A stretch of 64,000 bases of DNA from Nocardioides terrigena (GTDB lineage Bacteria > Actinomycetota > Actinomycetes > Propionibacteriales > Nocardioidaceae), in NCBI RefSeq assembly GCF_003047265.1, contig NZ_PZYY01000013.1, positions 43,355 to 107,354 of the forward strand, given 5' to 3'. The notes beneath the pieces were generated by a model. It saw nothing but the letters and a program-made list of their open reading frames with translations, was not told where the DNA came from and did not search any database. A program made the position numbers and the translations under genes. Numbering within the stretch: position 1 is the stretch's first letter; each line of letters begins with the position of its first letter. Below are positions 26,170 to 36,300 of this stretch, piece after piece.

Positions 26170-27493
26170 GCAGCATCTCGGCGACGAGGAAGGCGAGCTC
26201 GAGGGACTGGACGCGGTTGAGCCGCGGGTCGACCACGGACTCGTAGCGGTGCGCCAGCCCGTGCTCGTCGATCTCCTCGCCGCCACCCACGATCTCGGTG
26301 ACGTCGTCGCCGGTCATCTCGACCATCATCCCGCCGGGCACCGTGCCGAGGGCGCGGTGCACGTCGAAGAAGCCCTGGATCTCGTCGAGCACGTCGTCGA
26401 AGCGACGGGTCTTGTAGCCAGTGGACGCCTCGAAGGTGTTGCCATGCATCGGGTCGCTGACCCAGGCCACCTGGACGCCCTCCGCGGTGACCTTCTCGAC
26501 CAGCGGCGGCAGCCCGTCGCGGACCTTGCCGGCGCCGAAGCGGGTGATGAAGGTGAGCCGGCCGGGCTCGTTCTCCGGGTTGAGGCGGGCGGCCAGCGCG
26601 AGGGCCTCGTCGGGGGTCGCGGTCGGGCCGAGCTTGCAGCCGATCGGGTTGCGGATGTGGCGGAAGTACTCCACGTGCGCGCCGTCGAGCTGCCGGGTGC
26701 GCTCACCGATCCAGACCATGTGCCCCGACACGTTGTAGGGCAGCTGGGTGCGCGAGTCGATGCGCGTCATCGCGTGCTCGTACTCCAGCAGCAGCGCCTC
26801 GTGGCTGGAGTGGAAGTCGACACGGTGGAACTCGTCCGGGTCGGCGCCGATGGCCTTCATGAAGGTCAGGGCACGCTCGATCTCGCCTGCCATCAGCTCG
26901 TAGCGCTGGGCGTAGGGCGACTCGCGGACGAAGTCGTTGTTCCAGGTGTGCACCTGGCGCAGGTCGGCGTAGCCGCCGGTCACGAAGGCTCGGACCAGGT
27001 TGAGCGTGGCAGCGGACGAGTTGTAGACGTCCACGAGCCGCTGAGGGTCCGGGATGCGCGACTCGGGCGTGAAGTCGAAGCCGTTGACGGCGTCGCCGCG
27101 GTAGGCCGGGAGGGTCACCCCGTCGCGGGTCTCCAGGTCGCTCGAGCGGGGCTTGGCGTACTGGCCGGCGAGACGGCCGAGCTTCACGACCGGGACCGAC
27201 GCGGCGTACGTCAGGACGACGGCCATCTGGAGCAGGACCCGCAACTTGTTGCGGACGTTGTCGGCAGTGACGCCGTCGAAGGTCTCCGCGCAGTCGCCAC
27301 CGGCGAGCAGGAACGCCTCGCCGCGGCTGACGGCCGCGATCTTGTCCTTGAGCTCGTCGCACTCCCCCGCAAACACGAGCGGCGGCACGGTCCGGAGCCG
27401 CTCGACGGCCTTGGTCACGGCCGCCTGGTCGGGGTACGTCGGCTGCTGGGCAGCGCCGATGGCGTGCAACTGCTCGAGGGTGGGGATGCTCAC
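26153..27493 (-). CDS. aroG: 3-deoxy-7-phosphoheptulonate (DAHP) synthase, class II
   Basis: The 446-residue enzyme catalyses the first step of the shikimate pathway. It is a class II (plant/actinobacterial) enzyme: FAGECDELKDKIAAVSRGEAF, LLAGGDCAETFDG with the metal-binding cysteine, PRSSDLETRDG, and GCKLGPTATPDEAL are typical, as are WVSDPMHGNTFE and EMTGDDVTEIVGGG. The GTG at 27493 lies 6 bases behind TACCCT (27500-27505), a leaderless promoter. In M. tuberculosis aroG (Rv2178c) is also near the pknL/Rv2175c genes. Confidence 0.94.
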   Translation of the reverse strand: MSIPTLEQLHAIGAAQQPTYPDQAAVTKAVERLRTVPPLVFAGECDELKDKIAAVSRGEAFLLAGGDCAETFDGVTADNVRNKLRVLLQMAVVLTYAASVPVVKLGRLAGQYAKPRSSDLETRDGVTLPAYRGDAVNGFDFTPESRIPDPQRLVDVYNSSAATLNLVRAFVTGGYADLRQVHTWNNDFVRESPYAQRYELMAGEIERALTFMKAIGADPDEFHRVDFHSSHEALLLEYEHAMTRIDSRTQLPYNVSGHMVWIGERTRQLDGAHVEYFRHIRNPIGCKLGPTATPDEALALAARLNPENEPGRLTFITRFGAGKVRDGLPPLVEKVTAEGVQVAWVSDPMHGNTFEASTGYKTRRFDDVLDEIQGFFDVHRALGTVPGGMMVEMTGDDVTEIVGGGEEIDEHGLAHRYESVVDPRLNRVQSLELAFLVAEMLRARTT

Positions 27494-27571
27494 CCCCCAA
27501 GGGTACGGCGGCGGGGCGCCGCAGCCCGACTCGTGACCGGTGGGCGGGCCCCCGCCCACCGGCCGCCGGCG

Positions 27572-29032
27572 TCAGCGGGCGTCGTCCTCCATGTGCTCGA
27601 TGTCGCGGAACCCGGTCTTCTTCGCGCGGACACCGCGGTTGGTGATCCAGGTGAGGGCCCACAGCACCACGCCGATGCCGACCAGGCCGAGCGCGATCTG
27701 GTACTCGAGGATGTCCCGGTCGGAGATCTGCGGGACGATCAGGAAGATGCACAGCGCGCCGGCGATCGCGGGCGTCGGTCCGGGCGAGCGGAAGAAGCCC
27801 TCGGCCGGGTCGCGCCGCAGGATCAGGCAGGCCACGTTGACCACGGCGAAGACCGCGAGCAGGAGAAGCGAGGTCGTGCCGGACAGGGCTCCGACGATCG
27901 AGGAGTCCGACTGGGTGGCGACGAACCAGATGAGGCCGAGCGCGAGCAGCGTGGAGAAGACGATGCCGACGTACGGCGCGCGGCTGTTGGGCGACACCTT
28001 GCCCAGCGACCGCGGCAGGACGTCCTGCCGGGCCAGGCCGTAGAGCAGCCGGCTGGCCATCAGCATGTTGATGAGGGCGGTGTTGGCGACCGCGAAGACC
28101 GCCAGGAACGGGAAGATGCGGTCCATCGGGAGGTCGGGGGCTCCCTTGGAGACGACCTCGAGGAGTGCACGACCCTCTGCCTCGTTGATGGTGGCCAGCT
28201 CGCTCGGGGTCAGGACGGTCACCACCGCGACGGCGACCAGCATGTAGATGATGACGGCCACGCCGAGGCCGGTGAGCATCGTGCGCGGGAAGATCTTCTG
28301 CGGTTCCTGCACCTCCTCGACCATGTTGACCGAGTCCTCGAAGCCGACCATGGCGAAGAAGGCGACCGAGGTGGCGGCCGTGACGGCCAGGAACAGGCCC
28401 TTGTCGTCGGCGCCCTCGAAGGTCGTGACCCGGCTGATGTCGCCCTCGCCCTGCGTCATGGCGTAGAAGCCGATGAGGATGACGATCGACAGCGCGGTCA
28501 TCTCGACCAGGGTGAGGACCACGTTGAACTTCACCGACTCGCCCACGCCGCGCAGGTTGATCAGGGCCAGCAGGATCATGAACGCCATCGCGATCGCGGT
28601 GACGACGCCGGTGCTCGGCAGCTCGTCCATCCAGCCGTTGGCGACCAGGCCGCCGGTGAGGTTCTGGGCGAGCACGTTGGCGGACGTGGACGCGCTCGTG
28701 ATGCCCGAGCAGATCACCGCGAACGCCACGAGGAACGTCACGAAGTGGATGCCGAACGCCTTGTGCGTGTAGAGCGCGGCGCCCGCGGCCTGCGGGTACT
28801 TGGTGACCAGCTCGAGGTAGGACAGCGCGGTCAGCGTCGCCACGATGAACGCGACGAGGAACGGGAGCCAGACGATGCCGCCGACGATGCCGGCCATCTG
28901 TCCGGTGACGGCGTAGACGCCGGCGCCGAGGATGTCACCGATGATGAACAGCAGCAGCAGCTTGGGGCCCATCACCCGCTTGAGATCGGGCTCTGCCCCG
29001 TTGACGTCGGGCTCGGCAGTGCGGCTGCTCAT
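27572..29032 (-). CDS. APC-family amino acid permease
   Basis: The 486-residue protein has about twelve membrane helices. The first contains LLLLFIIGDILGAGVYAVTG, the unwound glycine-rich helix 1 of APC transporters, and helix 6 contains AFFAMVGFEDSVNMVEEV, the typical substrate and cation region. Cationic or neutral amino acids are likely substrates, but this is not certain. ATG 29032 is selected because GAGGGGGA lies 6-7 bases upstream; a GTG two codons earlier is possible. It follows the pfkA terminator hairpin and is probably transcribed separately. Confidence 0.9.
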   Translation of the reverse strand: MSSRTAEPDVNGAEPDLKRVMGPKLLLLFIIGDILGAGVYAVTGQMAGIVGGIVWLPFLVAFIVATLTALSYLELVTKYPQAAGAALYTHKAFGIHFVTFLVAFAVICSGITSASTSANVLAQNLTGGLVANGWMDELPSTGVVTAIAMAFMILLALINLRGVGESVKFNVVLTLVEMTALSIVILIGFYAMTQGEGDISRVTTFEGADDKGLFLAVTAATSVAFFAMVGFEDSVNMVEEVQEPQKIFPRTMLTGLGVAVIIYMLVAVAVVTVLTPSELATINEAEGRALLEVVSKGAPDLPMDRIFPFLAVFAVANTALINMLMASRLLYGLARQDVLPRSLGKVSPNSRAPYVGIVFSTLLALGLIWFVATQSDSSIVGALSGTTSLLLLAVFAVVNVACLILRRDPAEGFFRSPGPTPAIAGALCIFLIVPQISDRDILEYQIALGLVGIGVVLWALTWITNRGVRAKKTGFRDIEHMEDDAR

Positions 29033-29077
29033 GGCCACTCCCCCTCGGAGTCGTGAGAATTTCCCTCACTCTGGACT

Positions 29078-29107
29078 CGCGAGGGGGTGATGGCAAGCAC
29101 CCTCGCG
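29078..29107 (-). terminator. Putative stem-loop terminator of pfkA
   Basis: CGCGAGGG (29078-29085) and CCCTCGCG (29100-29107) form a perfect 8-bp stem with a 14-base loop, beginning 9 bases after the pfkA stop on the minus strand. No long T-run follows, as is common in GC-rich actinobacteria. Confidence 0.6.
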
Positions 29108-29115
29108 GGCGTCGG

Positions 29116-30144
29116 TCAGCCGAAGAAGACCTGCGCCTCGGCGTACTCCTCGTCGCTCACGAGCTTGAGCTCGCCGGTGCCCTCGATGAGCGGCAGGCGC
29201 TCGATCTTCGTCCCGCGCAGCGCCATCATCGTGCCGAAGTCGCCGTCGGCGACGGCGTCGATGGCCTGCAGGCCGAAGCGGGTCGCGAGCCACCGGTCGA
29301 ACGCCGTGGGCGTGCCACCGCGCTGGATGTGACCGAGCACGACGGCCCGGGCCTCCTTGCCGGTGCGCTGCTCGATCTCGCCGGCGAGCCGGTCGCCGAT
29401 GCCGCCGAGGCGGACGTGCCCGAAGGCGTCCTTCTCGCCGCTGACCAGCGTCATGTCGCCGCCGTCGCGCGGGATCGCACCCTCGGACACGACGATGATC
29501 GGGGCGTACTTGCTCTCGAAGCGGGTCTCGACCCGGGCGCAGACGTCCTCGATGTCGAAGGGCTGCTCGGGGATGAGCACCATGCTGGCGCCACCGGCGA
29601 GGCCGGAGTGCAGGGCGATCCAGCCGGCGTGCCGGCCCATCACCTCGACGACGAGGACGCGGTGGTGCGACTCGGCGGTGGTGTGCAGCCGGTCGATCGC
29701 CTCCGTCGCGATGTTGACCGCGGTGTCGAAGCCGAACGTGAAGTCGGTGCCGGACAGGTCGTTGTCGATCGTCTTGGGCACGCCCACGACGTCGACGCCG
29801 AGGTCGGCCAGCTTGGTGGCCACGCCCAGGGTGTCCTCGCCACCGATGGCGACCAGCGCGTCGACGCCGTCGCGGTCGAGGTTGGCCTTGATCCGCTCGA
29901 CGCCGCCCTCGACCTTGAAGGGGTTGGTGCGGCTGGAGCCCAGGATGGTGCCGCCGCGCGGCAGGATGCCGCGGCACTGCTGCACGCCGAGCTCCATCGT
30001 GAGTCCCTCGAGGGGGCCCTTCCAGCCGTCGCGGTAGCCCACGAACTCGAACCCGTGGCCCTTCACGCCCTTGCGGACGACCGCCCGGATGACGGCGTTG
30101 AGGCCGGGGCAGTCCCCACCTCCGGTGAGCACTCCGACGCGCAT
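29116..30144 (-). CDS. pfkA: 6-phosphofructokinase, predicted pyrophosphate-dependent
   Basis: The 342-residue enzyme phosphorylates fructose 6-phosphate in glycolysis. It starts MRVGVLTGGGDCPGLNAVIR, with the phosphoryl-donor loop IGGEDTLGVA and PKTIDNDLSGTDFTFGFDTA. Counting from M1, the diagnostic residues are D104 and K124. This is the combination known from PPi-dependent PFKs such as that of Amycolatopsis methanolica, whereas the ATP-dependent Streptomyces enzymes have G104. The donor prediction rests on these two residues. The ATG at 30144 has GGGAG 6 bases upstream. An operator-like palindrome covers the likely transcription start. Confidence 0.92.
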   Translation of the reverse strand: MRVGVLTGGGDCPGLNAVIRAVVRKGVKGHGFEFVGYRDGWKGPLEGLTMELGVQQCRGILPRGGTILGSSRTNPFKVEGGVERIKANLDRDGVDALVAIGGEDTLGVATKLADLGVDVVGVPKTIDNDLSGTDFTFGFDTAVNIATEAIDRLHTTAESHHRVLVVEVMGRHAGWIALHSGLAGGASMVLIPEQPFDIEDVCARVETRFESKYAPIIVVSEGAIPRDGGDMTLVSGEKDAFGHVRLGGIGDRLAGEIEQRTGKEARAVVLGHIQRGGTPTAFDRWLATRFGLQAIDAVADGDFGTMMALRGTKIERLPLIEGTGELKLVSDEEYAEAQVFFG

Positions 30145-30167
30145 CTCTACTCCCTCATCGTTGAAAT

Positions 30168-30186
30168 TTTGATCGATCAAACCCTA
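30168..30186 (-). promoter_or_regulatory. pfkA promoter with overlapping 14-bp palindrome
   Basis: On the minus strand TAGGGT (30181-30186) is a -10 box, directly followed by the perfect palindrome TTTGATCGATCAAA (30168-30181). The site would cover the transcription start, 24 bases before the pfkA ATG. It is strikingly AT-rich for this DNA and looks like an operator of a dimeric repressor. Confidence 0.65.
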
Positions 30187-30239
30187 GCGACGCGACTCTC
30201 TCGTGTGAAGGGGTCACGACCCGACCGGGACACCGAGCG

Positions 30240-31073
30240 TCAGACGTACTCGGTCGGCACGTCGACCCCGGCGGGAGCGAGCTCGGCGACCATCTCCACG
30301 AGGTCGGCCACCGAGTCGACCACCCGGCTGGGCCGGTAGGGGAACGTCTCGACGTCCTCGAGACGCGTGGACCCCGTGGTCACCAGGATCGTGCGCAGCC
30401 CGGCCTCGAGGCCGGACACGATGTCGGTGTCCATCCGGTCGCCGACCATCACCGTCGTCTCGGAGTGGGCGTCGATGCGGTTGAGCGCGCTGCGCATCAT
30501 CAGCGGGTTGGGCTTGCCGACGTAGTACGGCGCCCGGCCGGTCGCCGCGGTGATCAGCGCCGCCACCGAGCCGGTGGCCGGCAGCGTGCCCTGCTGGCTG
30601 GGACCGCTGACGTCGGGGTTGGTGGCGATGAAGCGCGCCCCCGCCTCGATCAGCCGGATGGCCCGGGTGATCGCCTCGAAGGAGTAGGTCCGGGTCTCCC
30701 CCAGCACGACGTACTCGGGATCGCGGTCGGTCATCACGTAGCCGATGTCGTGCAGCGCGGTGGTCAGGCCCGCCTCCCCCACGACGTACGCCGTGCCGTC
30801 CGGACGCTGGTCGGCGAGGAACTGCGCCGTGGCCAGGGCCGAGGTCCAGATGGCGTCCTCCGGCACGTCGATGCCGCTCGCGAACAGGCGCGCCCGCAGG
30901 TCGCGCGGCGTGAAGATCGAGTTGTTGGTGAGCACCAGGAAGTGGCGACCCGAGGCCTTGAGCGCCTCGACGAACTCCGCCGCCCCGGGGATGGCGTGCT
31001 CCTCGTGCACGAGCACGCCGTCCATGTCGGTCAGCCATGTCTCGATCGGCGCGTGAGTGGTCATGGGCGCCAT
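30240..31073 (-). CDS. HAD-IIA family phosphatase (NagD-like)
   Basis: The 277-residue protein has the HAD motifs DMDGV (nucleophile aspartates), FLVLTNNS (motif II) and VGDRMDTDIVSGLEAG (motif IV), with the C2 cap between motifs II and III typical of NagD/AraL-type enzymes that dephosphorylate nucleotides or sugar phosphates. The ATG at 31073 is preceded by GGAAGG at 7 bases; ATG 31064 (MTTHAPIE) is an alternative start. It is divergent from the DUF1028 gene with a 33-bp gap. Confidence 0.88.
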   Translation of the reverse strand: MAPMTTHAPIETWLTDMDGVLVHEEHAIPGAAEFVEALKASGRHFLVLTNNSIFTPRDLRARLFASGIDVPEDAIWTSALATAQFLADQRPDGTAYVVGEAGLTTALHDIGYVMTDRDPEYVVLGETRTYSFEAITRAIRLIEAGARFIATNPDVSGPSQQGTLPATGSVAALITAATGRAPYYVGKPNPLMMRSALNRIDAHSETTVMVGDRMDTDIVSGLEAGLRTILVTTGSTRLEDVETFPYRPSRVVDSVADLVEMVAELAPAGVDVPTEYV

Positions 31074-31106
31074 TGTGTCGCCTTCCGGCCCACTAGGGTC
31101 GGTGCC

Positions 31107-31918
31107 ATGACCTTCTCCATCGTGGCTCGCTCCGACGACGGCGAGTCGTGGGGCGTGGCCGTCGCCTCCAAGTTCCTCGCGGTCGGGTCGGCCGTCCCCG
31201 CAGCTGTGGCCCGGGTGGGGGCCGTCGCCACCCAGGCCGAGGCCAACGTCGCGTGGAAGTTCCTGGCCCTGGCCCACCTCGACGACGGCGCCACCGCGGA
31301 GGTCGCGATGACCCGCCTCGTCGAGGAGGACGACAAGCGCGACCACCGCCAGGCCGGCATCGTCGACTCGGAGGGCAACGCCGCCACCCACACCGGGTCG
31401 GAGTGCTTCGACTGGGCGGGCGGGGTGACCGGACCCGGCTACGCGATCCAGGGCAACATCCTCGTCGGTCCCGAGGTCGTCGAGGCGATGGAGCTGTCGT
31501 GGCAGGGCTCGGCGGGCCGGCCGATCGAGCGCCGGCTCCTCGAGGCACTGCGCGCCGGCGACGAGGCCGGCGGGGACAAGCGAGGACGCCAGTCCGCCGC
31601 GCTGCTCGTCGTGCGCGAGGACGCGGGGTACGGCGCGGGCGACGACGTCGCGGTCGACCTGCGGGTCGACGACCACGCAGCACCCGTCGGCGAGCTCGCG
31701 CGGCTTCTCGACCTCAACGACCTCTACCTGACCGCCTCCACCGAGGACGAGAAGGTGGCCGTCACCCCCGAGCTGGACGCGGAGATATCCCGGCTCGTGC
31801 AGGCCCAGGGCCACCCCGACCTGCGCTCGTGGGTCGGCAGCGAGAACTACGAGATGCGGGTGGCCGAGGACGGCTCGTGGATCGACGAGCGGGTGCTCGC
31901 GATCCTGCGAGGTGCGAA

Positions 31919-31922
<4 letters not shown>
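31107..31922 (+). CDS. DUF1028 family protein (Ntn-hydrolase-like fold)
   Basis: The 271-residue protein starts MTFSIVARSDDGESWGVAVASKFLAVGSAVP, the typical N-terminus of DUF1028, and continues with AEANVAWKFLAL and YAIQGNILVGPEVV. The family has an Ntn-hydrolase-like fold and has been linked to amino-acid or peptidoglycan-derived metabolism, without firm function. ATG 31107 follows TAGGGT (31094-31099) at 7 bases (leaderless). The stop overlaps the GTG of the glycerol kinase gene by 4 bp, so the two form an operon. Confidence 0.88.
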
Positions 31923-33380
<1,458 letters not shown>

Positions 33381-33391
<11 letters not shown>

Positions 33392-34271
33392 GCCGGGCCA
33401 GCTCCGCCTCCGCGGCGGCGACCGCCCGCGCGGTCTCGGCCGCGCTCTCGTCCGCCTCGGCACGCACGTCCTCGGCGTCGGAGAGCTCGTCGTCGTTCTC
33501 CTCGAGGTCGGCCTCGAGCTGGGCGATCTTGCCCCGTAGCTCGTCCACCTCGGCCTGGAGCTGGAGGGATCTCGCCTGGAGCTGCTCGACGTCCGTGGCC
33601 GCGGCCGCGGCGGCCACGCTCGCCGCCTCGTGCTCGGAGGTGGCGGCCTCGAGCCGCTCCTGCGCCGCGTGCCGCGCCTTGGCGTCGGCCTCCGGGTCCG
33701 GTACGACGTGCAGCTCGGGCCGGCCCACCGGCTCCGGCTCACGCTCGGCCGCCGTGAAGCCGAGGGCCTCCGGTGCGGCCAGGGCCGGGGCCACGTCGAC
33801 CTCGCCCACCCCGGTCGCCGCGAGCGCCGCGACGAGCAGTCCGCTGCGCACCGCCCGGGCCGCCCCCTCGTCGACCATCGCGGCCGTCAGGGTCGCCTCG
33901 ACCTGGTCGGCCACGGCGGGGGTGACCTTGACGCCCTCCTCGCGGGCGAGGCCGCGGGCGCGCGTGGTCACCGCAGCGGTGAGCTGGCGGCGCTGCCGGG
34001 TCAGGGCCCGCAGCTCCTCGCCGTCGAGGTTGGTCTGGGCCTCACGCAGCGCCGCACCCACCTCCAGCACCTGCTCCACTTGCGCCGCGTCGCGGCGTAC
34101 GAGCAGGTTGACGACCCAGGCGGCGAGCGACGGCTTCTTCAGCGCCTTGAGCCGCGCGGCCAGGTCCTTGTCGGCCTTGTGCTCCTTGACCAGGGCGTCG
34201 CGCGCCGGGGTGAAGTCGGCCAGCGGCAGCGCGTAGAGCCCGTCGGCGAGCTCGAGGAGCGGGTCGGTCAC
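33381..34271 (-). CDS. Hypothetical helical/coiled-coil protein
   Basis: The 296-residue acidic protein has an N-terminal domain (LYALPLADFTPARDALVKEH, KALKKPSLAAWVVNLLVRRD) seen in conserved actinobacterial proteins of unknown function, and a C-terminal coiled coil (about residues 195-296) rich in Ala/Glu (LQAEVDELRGKIAQLEADLE). No signal peptide or membrane helix is visible. GTG 34271 overlaps the GNAT stop by 4 bp, yet TAGGAT (34279-34284) lies 7 bases upstream, so it may have an internal leaderless promoter too. Confidence 0.75.
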
Positions 34272-34735
34272 GCCGGCGATCCTACGAACGCGTACTCGAG
34301 CTCGGTCGGGTGCGGCACCCACGGGCACTCCTGCTCCACCCCGGTCGCACTCCAGCCGAGCCGCTCGTAGAGACGGCGCGCCCGGTGGTTGGCGTCGAGC
34401 ACCCACAACCGCCGCGCACCGTGGGCGACGGCCCGGGCGACGCCGGCGCGGGCGAGACCGGTCCCCCAGGCGTCCGGGTGGACCGCGAGGTGGCGCAGGT
34501 TGTCGTCGTCGTACGCCGCGAAGGCCAGCAGGCCGCCGTCACCGTCGACGACCTCGACCACCACCTCGGGGTCCTCGAGGACGAGCGCCCAGCGCGCGAG
34601 CACGTCGTCGTCGGGGAAGGGGAACCGGTCGGCCGGGAACACGTGCGCGAGGCCGACGAGGTTGGCGGCCCGCTCGAGGTCGCGCAGCGCGGCCACGTCG
34701 CCGGGGCCGGCCGTGCGCCAGGACGCGTCAGTCAT
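34268..34735 (-). CDS. GNAT-family N-acetyltransferase
   Basis: The 155-residue protein has motif A HLAVHPDAWGTGLARAGVARAV and motif B ANHRARRLYERLGWSATG. It is the middle gene of a three-gene run: its ATG overlaps the end of the response regulator by 8 bp, and its stop overlaps the coiled-coil gene by 4 bp. The substrate is unknown, and no relation to the earlier GNAT at 23.3 kb is obvious beyond the fold. Confidence 0.85.
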   Translation of the reverse strand: MTDASWRTAGPGDVAALRDLERAANLVGLAHVFPADRFPFPDDDVLARWALVLEDPEVVVEVVDGDGGLLAFAAYDDDNLRHLAVHPDAWGTGLARAGVARAVAHGARRLWVLDANHRARRLYERLGWSATGVEQECPWVPHPTELEYAFVGSPA

Positions 34736-35405
34736 CGTCCAGGCCGTGCTCGATCGCCCAGCGAGTGAGCTGGACGCGGTTGTTCATCTGGAGCTTGCGC
34801 AGCGTGTTCTGCACGTGGTTCTGCACGGTGCGGTGGGAGATCACGAGGCGCTCGGCGATCTGCTTGTAGGACATGCCCTTGGCGACCATCTTGAGGATCT
34901 CGGTCTCGCGGTCGGTGAGCTCGTCGCGCGGGTCGTCGGCCGGGCCATCGGCCATCCGGCGGAACTCCCCCAGCACCAGGCCGGCAAGGCCGGGCGTGAA
35001 GACGGTGTCGCCGGCGGCGACGCGGCGTACGGCGTCGAGCAGCTCCTCGCGCGACGCGCTCTTGACGAGGTAGCCGGTGGCGCCCGCCTTGACCGCCTCG
35101 AGCACGTCGGACTGCTCGCCGGACGCGGAGAGGATGAGGACCCGCGCGGACGGGTCGTGCTGGAGCACCTGGGCGGTCACCTCGACCCCGTTGGGGCCGG
35201 GGATCTGGAGGTCGAGCACCACCACGTCGGGTCGGGAGGCGGGGAAGCGCGCCAGCGCCTGGTGGCCGTCCGCGGCGACCGCGACCACCTCGAAGCCGGC
35301 GGCGGCCAGGTCCCGCTCCACCGCGTCGCGCCACATCGGGTGGTCGTCGACCACCATCACCCTGGTCGGTCCGCCGGTCGTCCCCTGGTCCTGGCCGCTC
35401 GTCAT
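34728..35405 (-). CDS. NarL/LuxR-type response regulator
   Basis: The 225-residue protein has a receiver domain with acidic pocket VVDDHP, phospho-acceptor D65 in VVLDLQIPGPNG and conserved lysine in GYLVKSAS, and a C-terminal LuxR helix-turn-helix (LTDRETEILKMVAKGMSYKQIAERL). No kinase gene is adjacent; the nearest NarL-type kinase is at 38.6-39.7 kb on the same strand and may be its partner. ATG 35405 follows TAGGTT (35413-35418) at 7 bases. A palindrome at 35441-35456 sits at about -36 to -51 of this promoter, where autoregulation would be possible. Confidence 0.9.
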   Translation of the reverse strand: MTSGQDQGTTGGPTRVMVVDDHPMWRDAVERDLAAAGFEVVAVAADGHQALARFPASRPDVVVLDLQIPGPNGVEVTAQVLQHDPSARVLILSASGEQSDVLEAVKAGATGYLVKSASREELLDAVRRVAAGDTVFTPGLAGLVLGEFRRMADGPADDPRDELTDRETEILKMVAKGMSYKQIAERLVISHRTVQNHVQNTLRKLQMNNRVQLTRWAIEHGLDDD

Positions 35406-35440
35406 GCCCGCGAACCTACAGCGGGTGGACTGCAGGCTTT

Positions 35441-35456
35441 ACCCCAATCGTGGGGT
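35441..35456. promoter_or_regulatory. 16-bp perfect palindrome in a divergent promoter region
   Basis: ACCCCA-ATCG-TGGGGT lies between the response-regulator gene (start 35405, minus) and the DUF4397/sortase operon (start 35536, plus). It is about 30-45 bases from the regulator's leaderless start and about 80 bases before the DUF4397 ATG. A binding site controlling both directions is plausible; the binder is unknown. Confidence 0.5.
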
Positions 35457-35535
35457 TGTCCGTCCTCGGGCCCGATGGTGTCGTGGGGGCCGTGGCTCGG
35501 GATGCGGGCCGTCATCTGCCCGGGGGAAGTGTCGG

Positions 35536-36300
35536 ATGCGTCGAGCACTGTCAATGGTCATGGCTGCGTCGTCGGCCCTCCTGCTGCCCCTCCTGACCAC
35601 CGGGACGCCCGGCCAGGCGGCCGGCCCCGTCAAGGCGCAGGCCAACGTCACCGTCATCCAGGCCGTGCCGGGTGCCACGGTCGACGTCTCCGTCGACGGC
35701 CGGTCGGTCGCGACCGGGGCCGAGGTCGGCGACATCCTGGGCCCCTTCGAGCTGTCCCCCGGCGGTCACGAGGTGACCTTCACCGGCCCCGGCGTCGACG
35801 TCGCCTCCTCGCTCGACGTCGCCACCGGGGCGAGCACGGACGTGGTGCTGCACCTCCCCGCCGAGGTCGGTGGAGATCCCGTGGTCCACTCCTACGACGC
35901 CCCGACCGGCGCGATCGGTCCCGACAAGGCCCGGGTCGTGCTGGCCCACACCGCCACCGTGGCGCCGGCCGACGTGCGGGTCAACGGCGAGACCGTCTTC
36001 ACCAACATCGCCAACGGCGAGTTCGCCGAGGCGGAGGTGCCGGCGGGCACCCACGAGGTGGCGCTGCTCCCGTCGGGCAGCACCGCCGACCCGATCCTGG
36101 GCCCGCTCGACGTGGCGCTCGAGGCACGCACCCTGTCGATGATCTACGCCTACGGCAACCCGCGGGACGGCTCGATGAACGTCATCGCCCACACCTCCAC
36201 CCTGACCGCGGACGGGGCGGTGCGACCCACCACCATCGACACCGGGTCGGCGGGGCTGGCGCGCGGCATCGCCGTCACTCCCTTCCTGCTGGGCGGATGA
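35536..36300 (+). CDS. Secreted DUF4397-domain protein
   Basis: The 254-residue protein has a signal peptide (MRRALSMVMAASSALLLPLL, cleavage near residue 29) and two beta-rich repeats, ANVTVIQAVPGATVDVSVDG and ARVVLAHTATVAPADVRVNG, typical of DUF4397 cell-surface proteins. The C-terminus is ITVTPFLLGG-like (AVTPFLLGG) and lacks an LPXTG motif or a membrane anchor. GGAAG lies 6 bases before ATG 35536. It is the first gene of a three-gene operon with a class F sortase, with 4-bp overlaps, suggesting a role in the surface layer. Confidence 0.82.
   Translation: MRRALSMVMAASSALLLPLLTTGTPGQAAGPVKAQANVTVIQAVPGATVDVSVDGRSVATGAEVGDILGPFELSPGGHEVTFTGPGVDVASSLDVATGASTDVVLHLPAEVGGDPVVHSYDAPTGAIGPDKARVVLAHTATVAPADVRVNGETVFTNIANGEFAEAEVPAGTHEVALLPSGSTADPILGPLDVALEARTLSMIYAYGNPRDGSMNVIAHTSTLTADGAVRPTTIDTGSAGLARGIAVTPFLLGG

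Noticed and set aside
25976..29056. Open frame of about 1000 codons on the plus strand opposite aroG and the permease
   Set aside because: Antisense to two well-supported genes, with low-complexity Asp/Gly/Val/Arg content and no recognisable domain.
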